Below, piece by piece: positions 9,869 through 21,230 of a DNA stretch of 64,000 bases (position 1 is the stretch's first letter; every line of letters starts with the position of its first letter). The DNA comes from Homarus americanus. Lineage: Eukaryota > Arthropoda > Malacostraca > Decapoda > Nephropidae. The translations under genes were made by a program, and so were the position numbers. Location of the stretch: the NCBI RefSeq assembly GCF_018991925.1, contig NW_024732238.1, forward strand, positions 8,636,642 to 8,700,641. The letters run 5' to 3'. Under the pieces are notes generated by a model that did no database searches, was not told where the DNA came from, and saw only the letters and a list, made by a program, of their open reading frames with translations.

Positions 9869-10753
9869 TGGTGGAGTACCAGCACACAGTTCGCTCCAAA
9901 ACATGACACGTGCCTAGTAACACTGACCACCTTCAACCTCTTATTTACAGCAAGGTTCAGTCACTATTATGTTCTTAGTATAACATAAGTGGGCTAAAAA
10001 CTATAACTTTCAAGGCACAGCATAATTTAGTCAGCAAACATTACGTGGCATAAACTGGACCTAATTTTCCTCAATCTTCCTTACTGTTAGTCCTGACAAG
10101 TAATACCACCGACAACTTATTAATAACGATGGTATTTTGACTCTTCGCAACTCTGACAGACAGACATGGTAGCCACAATGTATACAACTTGACGTGACTT
10201 ATAAGCCAAACTATACGTCTAAGAGACTATAGGTCCTAACTGATCCTAACCTACTGTTACTTATCCTATCCCTCAGCACTAGCCCTGCATGGGAACCACT
10301 AAGACCGAAGCAGATCCATACATCTTATGTTTACAATAGTTTAGGTGAGGTTGGTGGCCAGCACGACTAACACTAATTACTGTGTAACAAACACTTGGAC
10401 CATCACTGTCTCTGAGTCTATACTGACTGAGGTGCATGACAGTGAGACACCAGGTCCAAGTCGCCTCACCACCACCACTAGTACACGCAATACTCGCTTA
10501 TGTTGTTGTGCAGGAGGGGAACAGACACACACACGTATGTTGCTACTCTGGCACGCTTCTAAATCAATGTAATTCATTACCGCGTCACCATCAAAGATTC
10601 AACACTAAGTGGCCACTGAATTGGATATTCTGTGAAAAATTAAACAAGTCGGTCTCTGACGAATTCACGAAATTGAAGCATAAATAATGAAGGGAGTGTG
10701 AGTGTGTCATCAACAGTCCCCCCAACACTAACGGCTGACTCCTCTTATCATTC
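8991..10753. other. Unique DNA, no gene seen
   Basis: 8991-9110 may be further decayed LINE sequence on the minus strand (frame at 8897-9103), not certain. There is an (AC)n at 9838-9862. The remaining small frames on both strands overlap and are unlike any protein I know. 10220-10290 contains the recurring TAACTGATCCTAACC motif. Confidence 0.5.
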
Positions 10754-11593
10754 TTGCGTCAGGGGGCCATAACTCCGGGGGCCGGGGTTGGTGTCTACAT
10801 CTCCCGTCCTGATGCCCCTGAGCCTATCAAACTTTCTCTCAGAGTTTCTGACGGGGCATCCTCCACTCAGGCTGAACTGATAGCCCTCCTTGCTGCCCTT
10901 CTCGCTGAGGAAGAAGCCGATGGTTTCAGCCTCTTGCTTGTCTGCGATGCTCTCGACGGGATCGCATTTGGATCAGGGGAAAATAAGGGCGTCATCCTCC
11001 GAATACGAGGGTTAACATCAACACTTCAGGGTGCAGGCCGTCCAGTGACATTTCTATGGATACCCAATCAGGTCGGTATCTTGGGGAATGAGGCAGCAGA
11101 TGGCCTTGCCAAGACTGGCTGTAACAAGGCCACACCTGACTACGTTGTTCCTCGAACACTTTTACAGCTTAGGACCCAAATTCGCCGCAAACAGAGAAAA
11201 GCTCGGGAAGCAGCCACCCCCCTGGACTCCCCGCTCACCTGGTACGATGTCCTTCGTAAACTTCCTGACCTCTCGTATGTCTATGGGAAAGGGTCGCGGA
11301 AAAGGGACGTGATTGCTGCCCGTATCATCATAGGGTATGACTTTGCTTGGGAGATTGGTATCCCCGCATCCCCTGAGCAACGCACTTGTGCATTATGCAG
11401 AAGGCCCGATAGCCTCACCCTTGTCCACTACCTTCTAAGATGTCCCCACACACAACCCTTCAGTGACGCCTGCTGGACCACCACTCCACTACCCCCTGAC
11501 GGAGACAAGATGATCCTCCCCATACTGGCCAAATATTATGTAAATAATATTGATGATGTGTTGAAGGAATATCCTTCCTTTCCGAGGCTTTAG
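10754..11593 (+). pseudogene. LINE-C RNase H domain and zinc knuckle, 5'-truncated
   Basis: 279 codons open to a TAG stop; the first codon is TTG (no ATG), as expected for a 5'-truncated copy. Residues 10-120 are an RNase H fold: GAGVGVYI, SSTQAELIALLAAL (catalytic Glu41), CDALDGI (Asp65) and GNEAADGLAK (Asp116). The first catalytic Asp (normally TDGS) is lost by truncation, and the usual SHVG near residue 106 is NQVG. Residues 212-230 form a CX2C-X9-H-X4-C knuckle (CALC...HYLLRC) found at the C-terminus of I/R1-type LINE proteins. The uninterrupted frame suggests a fairly young insertion. It would have removed RNA from RNA/DNA hybrids during retrotransposition. The truncated copy cannot be autonomous. 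Confidence 0.85.
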
Positions 11594-11740
11594 TAAGAAC
11601 CTTTATAATATTTATATATACTTTTGTCACTTGCCAGATGCTTCTGGTGTTATTGTACAGGGGTACCTGGTGACAGCACTAGGATCCCGCTTCCTCTATC
11701 AAGGAACAAATATTGAAATTGAATTGATGAATTATCGCAC
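11594..11740 (+). mobile_element. LINE-C 3' UTR and tail
   Basis: It follows the RNase H frame directly. It contains CAGGGGTACCTGGTGACAGC (11659-11678) and ends in a short TTGAA-type tail (AAATTGAATTGATGAA, ending near 11731) instead of poly(A). Confidence 0.6.
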
Positions 11741-12762
11741 ATACAACATTATAACGTAAGGACAGACAGATCCAATTACGTCATTTTGTCTCCGAGCTAC
11801 ACTCCTTCATTTTATCAGACCTTCTGTATAAACAAATTATTCCAAGACACATAGAGAGAGAGACCCGTAAATGGGTGCTAGTAGAGATTGAAGTATTATC
11901 ACCGCCACATTACCAAAACAAACTTACCTATCGACCATCCTAGGTGTCATAACACACGAAGCTCCAAACAACAATTCTTACATTTCGTGGTACAACAACA
12001 AGGTGGTGTCGACACAGATGTACGGCATATCCACTTCATACGTCTTAAATCTCTCAGATAGCTAATATGAACGTTATACGAGCATCTTTATGTTCGCCAT
12101 TAATGACTGAGGCAGCGCTGGCTATTCTCGTCAATGGCAGGAATCAGACGAGCAAAGAACTTAAGTCATTCACATTCTTATATTCCAAAATTAAATTGTC
12201 GGCAGTATTACTCTCCTCCATAATTAGCAATTAGTCACTCTTAAAGACAATTTTTTAAAACCTATATCCATCAAAGCTAATGTGATTCAATCAATCCTAA
12301 TTAACACTCAAAGCTCCATTAATTATCCTTGACAGAAGGACAACAGGAATGTAAATTTAGACGACAAATTAAAAACACAGAATCAAAATGGACGGAAATT
12401 TAAAAAAAATACTGTCAACAACCCGGATGCCACAGTCCACGTGACATAAAACCACTCCTCCATTTTATATGTAAATTCAATGAACTATTCCTGGGAGGCG
12501 AAAATCCTGACGATTAAACTGAGTGGAGCACAAGATCCCCCCCGGCCTAACATTATTTATAGCATTGTCTCTCGTGAACGTTTTGTGTGATACGATTATG
12601 TTGGAGAAATATTACCTGAACACTATTGGGTGCGGGAGTACATACAAGTATTGTGCAGGAAGACATCTTAAAACGTCCTCAAAGAGTTAAACCATCGTCC
12701 TCAAAGGGCTAAGCCATCGTCCGCAGTTCAAAGTTGTGCGGCACGATACTGTTTTGGGAGCC
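11741..12762. other. Unique AT-rich DNA, no gene seen
   Basis: No coding frame of note and no repeats beyond short AT-rich tracts. Confidence 0.6.
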
Positions 12763-12765
12763 TTA

Positions 12766-13661
12766 AGGCCCGTCCACACTGGACTCATGATGCGCGCCGT
12801 GAAGCGCATGGTGTTGCACTGGCTTGTTTTTCGTGTTGCGGGAGGCCCGCGCGCAATGATCAGGCAAACTTTGACGTGAAGCATTTTTGAGACGTGATGC
12901 GGCAACTTGACGGCCAGAAGCCATCTGGCTGTCATGCTTTCACGAAGGTGAGTGTTCTCCTTACAAATAAGTGGCACTATCTTCTGAAGTAGTGTGTAGA
13001 ATGCAGTCGTCGGCATTCGTATGTAATTTCGAAAGTCACTTTCATTCTCAGGGGGTGCTGGTGGTAGAGTGGTACCGCTCTTGCCTTCGCAAGCGAGATG
13101 TCACGGGTTCGATTCCCGGGCCGGTGGAAGTTGTTTGGACATACTTCCTAGCCCCCATTAGTCCCTGTTCACCTAGCAGTAAAGTAGGTACCTGGTGTAA
13201 ATCGAAAGTTGCGAATTCGTATTCAGGGACAAGTTGTTGGAGCTTCCAATAACTTGATGACATAAACCATTGACTCTTCAGGCTTCTATGCCCTTGACTC
13301 TTCAGGCTTCTACGCCCTTAACTCATGAGACATAAAGGCAAGCATGAACTTAGCATGCTTCCCTGTTGGGCGCTGTAAACGCTTCTGCGCTTCACCTTAC
13401 ACAATGATGTAGGGGAATGCCCAATAAATAAATAAATAAAAAAAAAATAAAAATTTCATTCTCCAGAACTAGCTCGTTAAAAATTGGTCTGAAGCTTTCT
13501 TCTCAAGGTTGCCGGGAAAGAAACTTTCTACACCATATTTGTTTATTTCTCTCTTGTGTAAGTCAACGACTGGTGTGGGAGTTGTAGGTGGTAGGCTGCA
13601 TCACCGCGCCATCAAAAGTCCGCATCACGGCGCGCATTTGAGTCCCAGAGTGGACGGGACT
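12766..13661. mobile_element. Harbinger-like non-autonomous DNA transposon
   Basis: The left end AGGCCCGTCCACACTGGACTC (from 12766) and the reverse complement of the right end AGTCCCGTCCACTCTGGGAC (to 13661) are imperfect inverted repeats extending for about 50 bp (both include GCGCGCCGTGA). The unit is flanked by TTA on each side (12763-12765 and 13662-13664), the 3-bp TWA-type duplication of PIF/Harbinger elements. Without the nested SINE (13050-13453) it would be about 490 bp. No transposase frame is present. The superfamily is inferred from the target duplication and terminus only. Confidence 0.7.
13050..13453 (+). mobile_element. tRNA-derived SINE, complete (SINE-1)
   Basis: 404 bp flanked by a 10-bp target duplication TTTCATTCTC (13040-13049 and 13454-13463). 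The head (13054-13125) has an RNA polymerase III A-box TGGTAGAGTGG and B-box GGTTCGATTCC, hence a tRNA-derived promoter. The central block CACCTAGCAGTAAAGTAGG then TACCTGG (13169-13196) is shared with three other SINE copies in the window. The 3' part ends in AATAAATAAATAAA and an A-rich tail. It is inserted in the Harbinger-like element. The clean duplication and intact promoter boxes suggest a fairly recent insertion; its mobilising LINE is not known. Confidence 0.88.
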
Positions 13662-13664
13662 TTA

Positions 13665-14640
13665 TAGGTTTGTTGGTGCAAAGACAAAAATTACAGGATA
13701 TCTACTGTACAGTATAGTACGTTATTTCGACTCATCACACACACCACCTGGTTGCGTTAAAGAGAGGTATGTCTCCCAAACACAGCAACATTTTGTTTAC
13801 GTTTAACTTAGCGATTTAAAGTTACGACTCTCGATTTTTCCAACCCTAGACATACTGTGTTTTCTTGATGCGCGCGCAGGTTCCCCCAAAACACCACCAT
13901 GGCTACATTGTACCTCTACTACAATCCTCTTAATCTAACCAAACCAAACCACACCCAACCTAACCTAACCTAACCTAACGGCTTCACTATGTATATATAA
14001 CACAATGTTTTGATATAAAGTGTTGTGAATGAACGGAGAGTTTAACTTAGGTTACTCACCCTGTGTTGAGGATGTAAACAAACCTATGTATAGTATATGT
14101 TTGTACTTGTTGCGTGAGCTCTCTATATATAGTCTTGCAATACTTGCCCTTCCCTTCTAAGAGGTTCCCATACACACCCCCTGTTGACTCACCTCACACA
14201 AATATAAAAGTTGACTAATAAAACTGTTGGATACATTAGGCGAAAAGACTACTGTAGAATCTTACACACACACACACACACACCCTTGACCACCGAAGGG
14301 TCAAGACGTACCTGGCGCTCCTCTCGGAGCAGCCAGGTCAACTGTTAAATTGGCCCATACCAACCCCCTCCCCTGAACCCTCCTCCCCACCGGAATATCA
14401 ACAAGTTCTCTCCAGAAGTTACAATTTCATTTAGGAAAGGAACGGAACCAGTGTTAAACAGAGGTGAACAGTGGTGAACAGTGCTTAAGTCAGTGAGAAC
14501 AACTCAACAGTAACAGTCTTTCCCAACTTAACCTTCACACAGTGAGGTCCCAGGTACCCGGTGATAACGGCCCGTGAGACCCAACAACAACCAGCGATGT
14601 GTTAATCCGTCTACGATAGGAAGGCCTAAGACCAAACCTC
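13665..14640. other. Unique DNA with telomere-like stretch, no gene seen
   Basis: No supported gene. It contains a (CCTAA)n stretch at 13958-13979 and an (AC)n at 14266-14282. Confidence 0.55.
13958..13979. repeat. Short interstitial telomere-like (CCTAA)n
   Basis: Four to five CCTAA units. TTAGG is the usual arthropod telomere unit; similar short stretches lie at 775-796, 44306-44324, 46614-46637 and 46715-46732. Confidence 0.7.
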
Positions 14641-14645
14641 ACTCA

Positions 14646-14890
14646 TATAACACCATCTGTGAGGGAATTACTACACCACATGCCCCTCATAACACCATAT
14701 GTGAGGGAATTACTACACCACGTCAGGTCCCTCATCACACCATCTGTGAGGGAATTACTACACCACGTGAGGTCCCTCATAACACCATCTGTGAGGGAAT
14801 TACTACACCACGTCAGGCCCCTCATAACACCATCTGTGAGGGAATTACTACACCACGTGAGTTCCTCCTAACACCATCTGGGAGGGAGTT
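14646..14890. repeat. 45-bp minisatellite, about six units
   Basis: GTGAGGGAATTACTACACCA recurs every 42-45 bp. Because 45 is a multiple of three, a 117-codon plus-strand frame (14574-14927) reads a 15-residue repeat (HNTICEGITTPR...) and the minus strand is open too. It lies just upstream of a LINE-like 3' tail. I see no evidence that it is a protein. Confidence 0.9.
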
Positions 14891-14929
14891 ACTACACTAC
14901 GTTTTTGCTGTTCAACACCTACATTAATC

Positions 14930-15084
14930 TGTATATTCACTGTATGTTCCTTTACCTTTCTCTAATGAAGGCGTTTGTTAAACCACCAATGTATGTAATA
15001 AGTCATTTATGTCCAATGTATATTTTCAGCCTTCGGGCTGCAGAATTTTTTCAATAAACCGTTAATTATTATTATTATTATTAT

Positions 15085-15087
<3 letters not shown>
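14930..15087 (+). mobile_element. LINE 3' UTR/tail related to copies A1 and A2
   Basis: It ends with TGTATATTTTCAGCC, a short hairpin-like CTTCGGGCTG, and AATAAACCGTTAATTATTATT. The same arrangement closes the LINE copies at 1002-1819 and 5889-6156. No LINE coding sequence is recognisable upstream, so this is either a severely truncated copy or a related family. Confidence 0.65.

Positions 15088-15088
<1 letters not shown>

Positions 15089-15138
<50 letters not shown>
15089..15138. repeat. (AC)n microsatellite
   Basis: About 25 AC units directly after the ATT tail of the LINE remnant. Confidence 0.95.
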
Positions 15139-15141
<3 letters not shown>

Positions 15142-15489
15142 CGACGTACAACAAACACTTTCATTTCATTATTAAGAACATTTTAAAGATTTATAATGAG
15201 ACCGATAACGTGATTTAAGACGGTTAATGTTCAAGTGGCCCCCAAGGTAACATGCACTAAGTGTAGGGCCTAAACCCAATGGACCCCAGTTAGATTAAAA
15301 TGGGGTCAGTTAGGATAAGTGCCCCACCTGACCTACAACTGTGAGGCGGAGTTACCGTGTTAGAGCAGCTGGTTCAGTCTCTTAACCCGCCGTCTCCCCC
15401 AGTCACCAGTTACCAATTACCTGCCAACAAAGATACAACCAGTCAACAACATTAAATGAGACAAAACAATTTGTATATAGATATTCTGT
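15139..15489. other. Unique DNA, no gene seen
   Basis: It contains the recurring TTAGATTAAAATGGGGTCAG motif at about 15290-15325; nothing else is recognisable. Confidence 0.55.
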
Positions 15490-18112
15490 AAATTATGTGA
15501 TACACTGTAAATTATGTGATATACTGTAAAATATATGATACACTGTAAATTATGTGATACACTGTAAATTATGTGATATACTGTAAAATATATGATACAC
15601 TGTAAATTATGTGATACACTGTAAATTATGTGATATACTGTAAAATATATGATACACTGTAAATTATGTGATACACTGTAAATTATGTGATATACTGTAA
15701 AATATATGATACACTGTAAATTATGTGATACACTGTAAATTATGTGATACTCTGTACATTATGTGATACACTGTAAATTATGTGATATACTGTAAAATAT
15801 ATGATACACTGTAAATTATGTGATACACTGTAAATTATGTGATATACTGTAAAATATATGATACACTGTAAATTATGTGATACACTGTAAATTATGTGAT
15901 ACACTGTAAATTATGTGATATACAAAATATATGATACACTGTAAATTATGACTGTAAAATATATGATACACTGTAAATTATGTGATACACTGTAAATTAT
16001 GTGATATACTGTAAAATATATGATACACTGTAAATTATGTGATACACTGTAAATTATGTGATACACTGTAAATTATGTGATATACTGTAAAATATATGAT
16101 ACACTGTAAATTATGTGATACACTGTAAATTATGTGATACACTGTACATTATGTGATACACTGTAAATTATGTGATATACTGTAAAATATATGATACACT
16201 GTAAATTATGTGATACACTGTAAATTATGTGATATACTGTAAAATATATGATACACTGTAAATTATGTGATACACTGTAAATTATGTGATACACTGTAAA
16301 TTATGTGATATACTGTAAAATATATGATACACTGTAAATTATGTGATACACTGTAAATTATGTGATACACTGTAAATTATATGATACACTGTAAATTATG
16401 TGATACACTGTAAATTATGTGATATACTGTAAAATATATGATACACTGTAAATTATGTGATACACTGTAAATTATGTGATATACTGTAAAATATATGATA
16501 CACTGTAAATTATGTGATACACTGTAAATTATGTGATATACTGTAAATTATATGATACACTGTAAATTATGTGATACACTGTAAATTATGTGATACTCTG
16601 TACATTATGTGATACACTGTAAATTATGTGATACACTGTAAATTGTGATACTCTGTACATTATGTGATACACTGTACATTATGTGATACACTGTAAATTA
16701 TGTGATATACTGTAAATTATATGATACACTGTAAATTATGTGATACACTGTAAATTATGTGATATACTGTAAATTATATGATACACTGTAAATTATGTGA
16801 TACACTGTAAATTATGTGATATACTGTAAAATATATGATACACTGTAAATTATGTGATACACTGTAAATTATGTGATATACTGTAAAATATATGATACAC
16901 TGTAAATTATGTGATACACTGTAAATTATGTGATATACTGTAAATTATATGATACACTGTAAATTATGTGATACACTGTAAATTATGTGATACTCTGTAC
17001 ATTATGTGATACACTGTAAATTATGTGATACACTGTAAATTGTGATACTCTGTACATTATGTGATACACTGTACATTATGTGATACACTGTAAATTATGT
17101 GATATACTGTAAATTATATGATACACTGTAAATTATGTGATACACTGTAAATTATGTGATATACTGTAAATTATATGATACACTGTAAATTATGTGATAC
17201 ACTGTAAATTATGTGATACTCTGTACATTATGTGATACACTGTAAATTATGTGATACACTGTAAATTGTGATACTCTGTACATTATGTGATACACCGTAC
17301 ATTATGTGATACACTGTACACTATGTGATACACTGTAAATTGTGATACTCTGTACATTATGTGATACACTGTAAATTACTGTATGTGATACACTGTAAAT
17401 TGTGATACTCTGTACATTATGTGATACACTGTAAATTATGTGATACACTGTAAATTGTGATACTCTGTAAATTGTGATGCTCTGTACATTGTGATACACT
17501 GTACATTATGTGATACACTGTAAATTATGTGAAACAGAGTAAATTGTGATACACTGTAAATTATGTGATACACAGTAAATTGTGATACTCTGTACATTAT
17601 GTGACACACTGTAAATTATGTGACACACTGTAAATTATGTGACACACTGTAAATTATGTGATACACTGTAAATTATGTGATACACTGTAAATTATGTGAA
17701 ACAGAGTAAATTGTGATACACTGTAAATTATGTTATACACTAACTTAGGTGATAAACTAAATTATGCAATACACACTGAGTTGTGTGATACACTGTAAAC
17801 TTTTTTTTTACGGGGATTAGCCCACCCGGGCGCAGGTCAACGACCACAACTGTAAACTATGTGAAACACTGTAAACTATGTGATACAGTGTATACTATGT
17901 GATACAGTGTACACTGTGATACACTGAATACTATGTGATACACTGTAAATTGATACACTGTATATTATTTGATACACTGTAAATTATGATACACTATACT
18001 ATTTGATACACTGTAAACTATGTGATACAGTGTATACTATGTGATACAGTGTATACTATTAGATACACTGTATACTATTTGATACACTGTAAACTATGTG
18101 ATACACTGTCCT
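15490..18112. repeat. 19-bp AT-rich satellite with 57-bp higher order
   Basis: The unit is GTGATACACTGTAAATTAT. For most of 15490-17000 three variants alternate (...CACTGTAAATTAT, ...TATACTGTAAAATAT, ATGATACAC...), giving a 57-bp super-unit. Order decays after about 17300, with units losing TAT or changing to CTCTGTACATT. After 17740 only degenerate units remain. A 48-bp poly(A) repeat is inserted at 17801-17848. Confidence 0.95.
17801..17848 (-). mobile_element. Short poly(A)-tailed repeat, copy D, with 9-bp TSD
   Basis: 48 bp including T9 at its left end (poly(A) on the minus strand), flanked by ACTGTAAAC at 17792-17800 and 17849-17857. The body on the minus strand runs TGTGGTCGTTGACCTG...CCCGGGTGGGCTAATCCCCG. 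It lacks the CCCCCAGG part of copies B, C and E, so it looks 5'-truncated. The duplication plus poly(A) fits target-primed insertion. Confidence 0.75.
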
Positions 18113-18217
18113 CGCATGTGTATGTTATGTAAACATGTGTATGATCTGCGAGTAACTGAATAGGCAACTGGTCTGATTGTCTGATGGGCTCCAGACTTAG
18201 TAGGTCATAACCCAACC

Positions 18218-18503
18218 CAATCCAGGGGGACCGGAATCCCCCTTTTCATCAGAAAATTCCAATTCTTTTTCTTTAATGCAGTATTGTACTCATGCAATTT
18301 TGTAAAGTAAAAAGTAATTACTACTGACCTCAGAATATCTCCTAATATCAAGTGCAATTGCCTCAAAATGCCCATGATATTGGTCAGATTCAAAATTTTC
18401 TTGGAAGGCTTACAGCCCCCCCCCCTCCCAAAACCCCCAGTCGTGTGGACTGGCTGTACTCGCCATGCCCCCTCCCCCCTTGATATTCCTGGGTCCGCCC
18501 CTG
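18218..18503 (-). mobile_element. hAT-like non-autonomous remnant
   Basis: The right terminus, read on the minus strand, is CAGGGGCGGACCCAGG (starting at 18503), a terminus typical of hAT-type elements in many animals. The other end (from about 18218) keeps only CCAGGGGGACCGGAATCCCC; the outer bases that should match the terminus are replaced. The interior is AT-rich. A short minus-strand frame (18205-18516) is part of the terminus, not a gene. Confidence 0.5.
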
Positions 18504-18617
18504 CAATTAACCCCAAGTCCCCATCGGCCTTAATAAACCCAAACCTAATCTAAACCAAGTTCAAATAGACCCCACGAGAATTGGAATCAAAAGAGCTGCC
18601 ACTTTAGCCTTAACACA

Positions 18618-20356
18618 CGGCGGTCACCTAACACGGTTCACGGTCACCTAACACGGTTCACGGTCACCCACGGTTCCGGTCACCTAACACACGGTTCACG
18701 GTCACCTAACACGGTTCACGGTCACCTAACATTCACGGTCACCTAACACGGTTCACGGTCACCTAACACGGTTCACGGTCACCTAACACGGTTCACGGTC
18801 ACCTAACACGGACGGTCACCTAACACGGTCAGACACGGTTCACGGTCACCTAACACGGGCACACGGTCACCTTTACGGTCACCTAACACACGGTCACCTA
18901 ACATGGCTCACGGTCACCTAACACGGTTCACGGTCACCTAACACGGTTCACGGTCACCTAACATGGCTCACGGTCACCTAACACGGTTCACGGTTTCACG
19001 GTCACCTCACTACGGTCACCCACGGTTCACGGTCACCTAACACACGGTCACCTAACACGGCTCACGGTCACCTAACACGGTTCACGGTCACCTAACACGG
19101 TTCACGGTCACCTAACACGGTCACGGTCACCTAACACTGTTCACGGTCACCTAACACGGTTCACGGTCACCTAACATGGCTCACGGTCACCTAACACGGT
19201 TCACGGTCAGCTAACACGGTTCACGGTCACCTAACACGGTTCACGGTCACCTAACACGTTCACGGTCACCTAACACGGTTCACGGTCACCTAACACGGTC
19301 ACGGTCACCTAACACTGTTAACGGTCACTCTCACGGTCACCTAACATGGTCACTCACGGTCACCTAACACGGTTCACGGTTCACCTACACACGGTTCACG
19401 GTCACCTAACACGGTTCACGGTCACCTAACACGGCTCACGGTCACCTAACACGGTTCACGGTCACCTAACACGGTTCACGGTCACCTAACACGGTTCACG
19501 GTCACCTAACACGGTTCACGGTCACCTAACACGGCTCACGGTCACCTAACACGGTTCACGGTCACACGGTCACCTAACACGGTTCACGGTCACCTAACAT
19601 GGTTCACGGTCACCTAACACGGTTCACGGTCACCTAACACGGTTCACGGTCACCTAACACGGCTCACGGTCACCTAACACGGCTCACGGCTAACACGGTT
19701 CACGGTCACCTAACGGTTCACGGTCACCTTCACGGTCACCTAACACGGTTCACGGTCCTAACACACGGTCACCTCACGGTCACGGTTCACGGTCACCTAA
19801 CACGGTTCACGGTCACGGTCACGGTCACCTAACACGGCTCACGGTCACCTAACACGGTCACCTTCACGGCTCACGGCCTAACACGGTTCACGGTCACCTA
19901 ACACGGTTCACGGTCACCTAACACGGTTCACGGTCACCTAACACGGTTCACGGTCACCTAACACGGTTCACGGTCACCTAACACGGTTCACGGTCACCTA
20001 ACATGGCTCACGGTCACCTAACACGGTTCACGGTCACCTAACACGGTTCACGGTCACCTAACACGGCTCACGGTCACCTAACACGGCTCACGGTCACCTA
20101 ACACGGTTCACGGTTCACGGTCACCTAACACGGTTCACGGTCACCTAACACACGGTCACCTCACGGTTCACGGTCACGGTCACCTCCAGTTCACGGTCAC
20201 CTAACACGGTTCACGGTCACCTAACACGGTTCACGGTCACCTAACACGGTTCACGGTCACCTAACACGGTTCACGGTCACCTAACACGGTTCACTGTCAC
20301 CTAACACGGTTCACGGTCACCTAACATGGTTCACAGTCACCTAACATGGTTCACTC
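18618..20356. repeat. 20-bp satellite GGTTCACGGTCACCTAACAC
   Basis: More than 80 units. Variants are ATGGCTCACGG and ACGGCTCACGG, plus scattered partial units and short CACGGTCACGGT duplications, as expected from unequal exchange. Confidence 0.95.
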
Positions 20357-20479
20357 TCTGGCTGATCATGGGATAAACGCCTCTATCAGGTAACACAAGA
20401 TTTAAGTCCAGGATTAATAATAATATGGACGAGCCCAGACGACAGTTGAATCGCTCAATTTGGCTGGCGGTCGGTCCAT

Positions 20480-20965
20480 GATGAAACTCAGGCTGGGTCT
20501 ATAAGGACTGCGGCCTATTAGGACTGGGGGCTAATAGGATTGGGGTCTATTAGAACAGGGGTTTATCAGGACAGGGGTTTGTCAGGACTGGGGGCTAATA
20601 GGACAGGGGGGCTAATAGGACAGGGGGGCTAATAGGACAGGGGGATATTAGGACAGGGGGATATTAGGACAGGGGGACTGTTAGGACAGGGGGGCTATTA
20701 GGACAGGGGGGCTATTAGGACTTGGGTCTACAGGAGTGGGGTCTACAGGTATGTGGCCAACTAGGACTGGGGAATACTAGGAGTGGAGGCTATTAAGCAC
20801 TACGGCCTAGGAGGAATTGGGGGCTATAAAGATTAAGGGCTATTAGCACTGGGGTCTACTAGAACTTGAAGTACTACGATTTGGGCCAATTATAATTGGA
20901 ACCTTTTAGAACTGGAACCTAATAGATTTGGGGCCTAAGTCTATTAGAAGTGGGCGTATTATAAC
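20480..20965. repeat. Degenerate ~17-bp TAGGACAGGGGGCTAT repeat
   Basis: Best preserved at 20560-20720, with units such as ATTAGGACAGGGGGAT. It decays outward on both sides into TAGGACTGGGGTCTA-like words that also occur elsewhere in the window. Confidence 0.75.
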
Positions 20966-21230
20966 TGGGGCACTCACACACACAGTAGTAGCCAACCATT
21001 TCACTCCTCCGAACACCACATTCCCTCAGTGATGATGACGATACTTGGTGGACAAAATATCTTTATTCTCACAGTAATGATCATTTATTATGTACATATA
21101 AACACAATAAGTTAGATTAAAACTCCTAACACCATTACCTCAACCAAGTCAATAAATCACTGCAACCCCTAGCCGAGCGCTACTCATCTGGGAAAGGTGG
21201 GCGGCATCCACCATCAACACCGCCGCTCGC

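Noticed and set aside
13054..13125. Functional tRNA gene (plus)
   Set aside because: Head of a SINE bounded by a 10-bp target duplication; cloverleaf not convincing.
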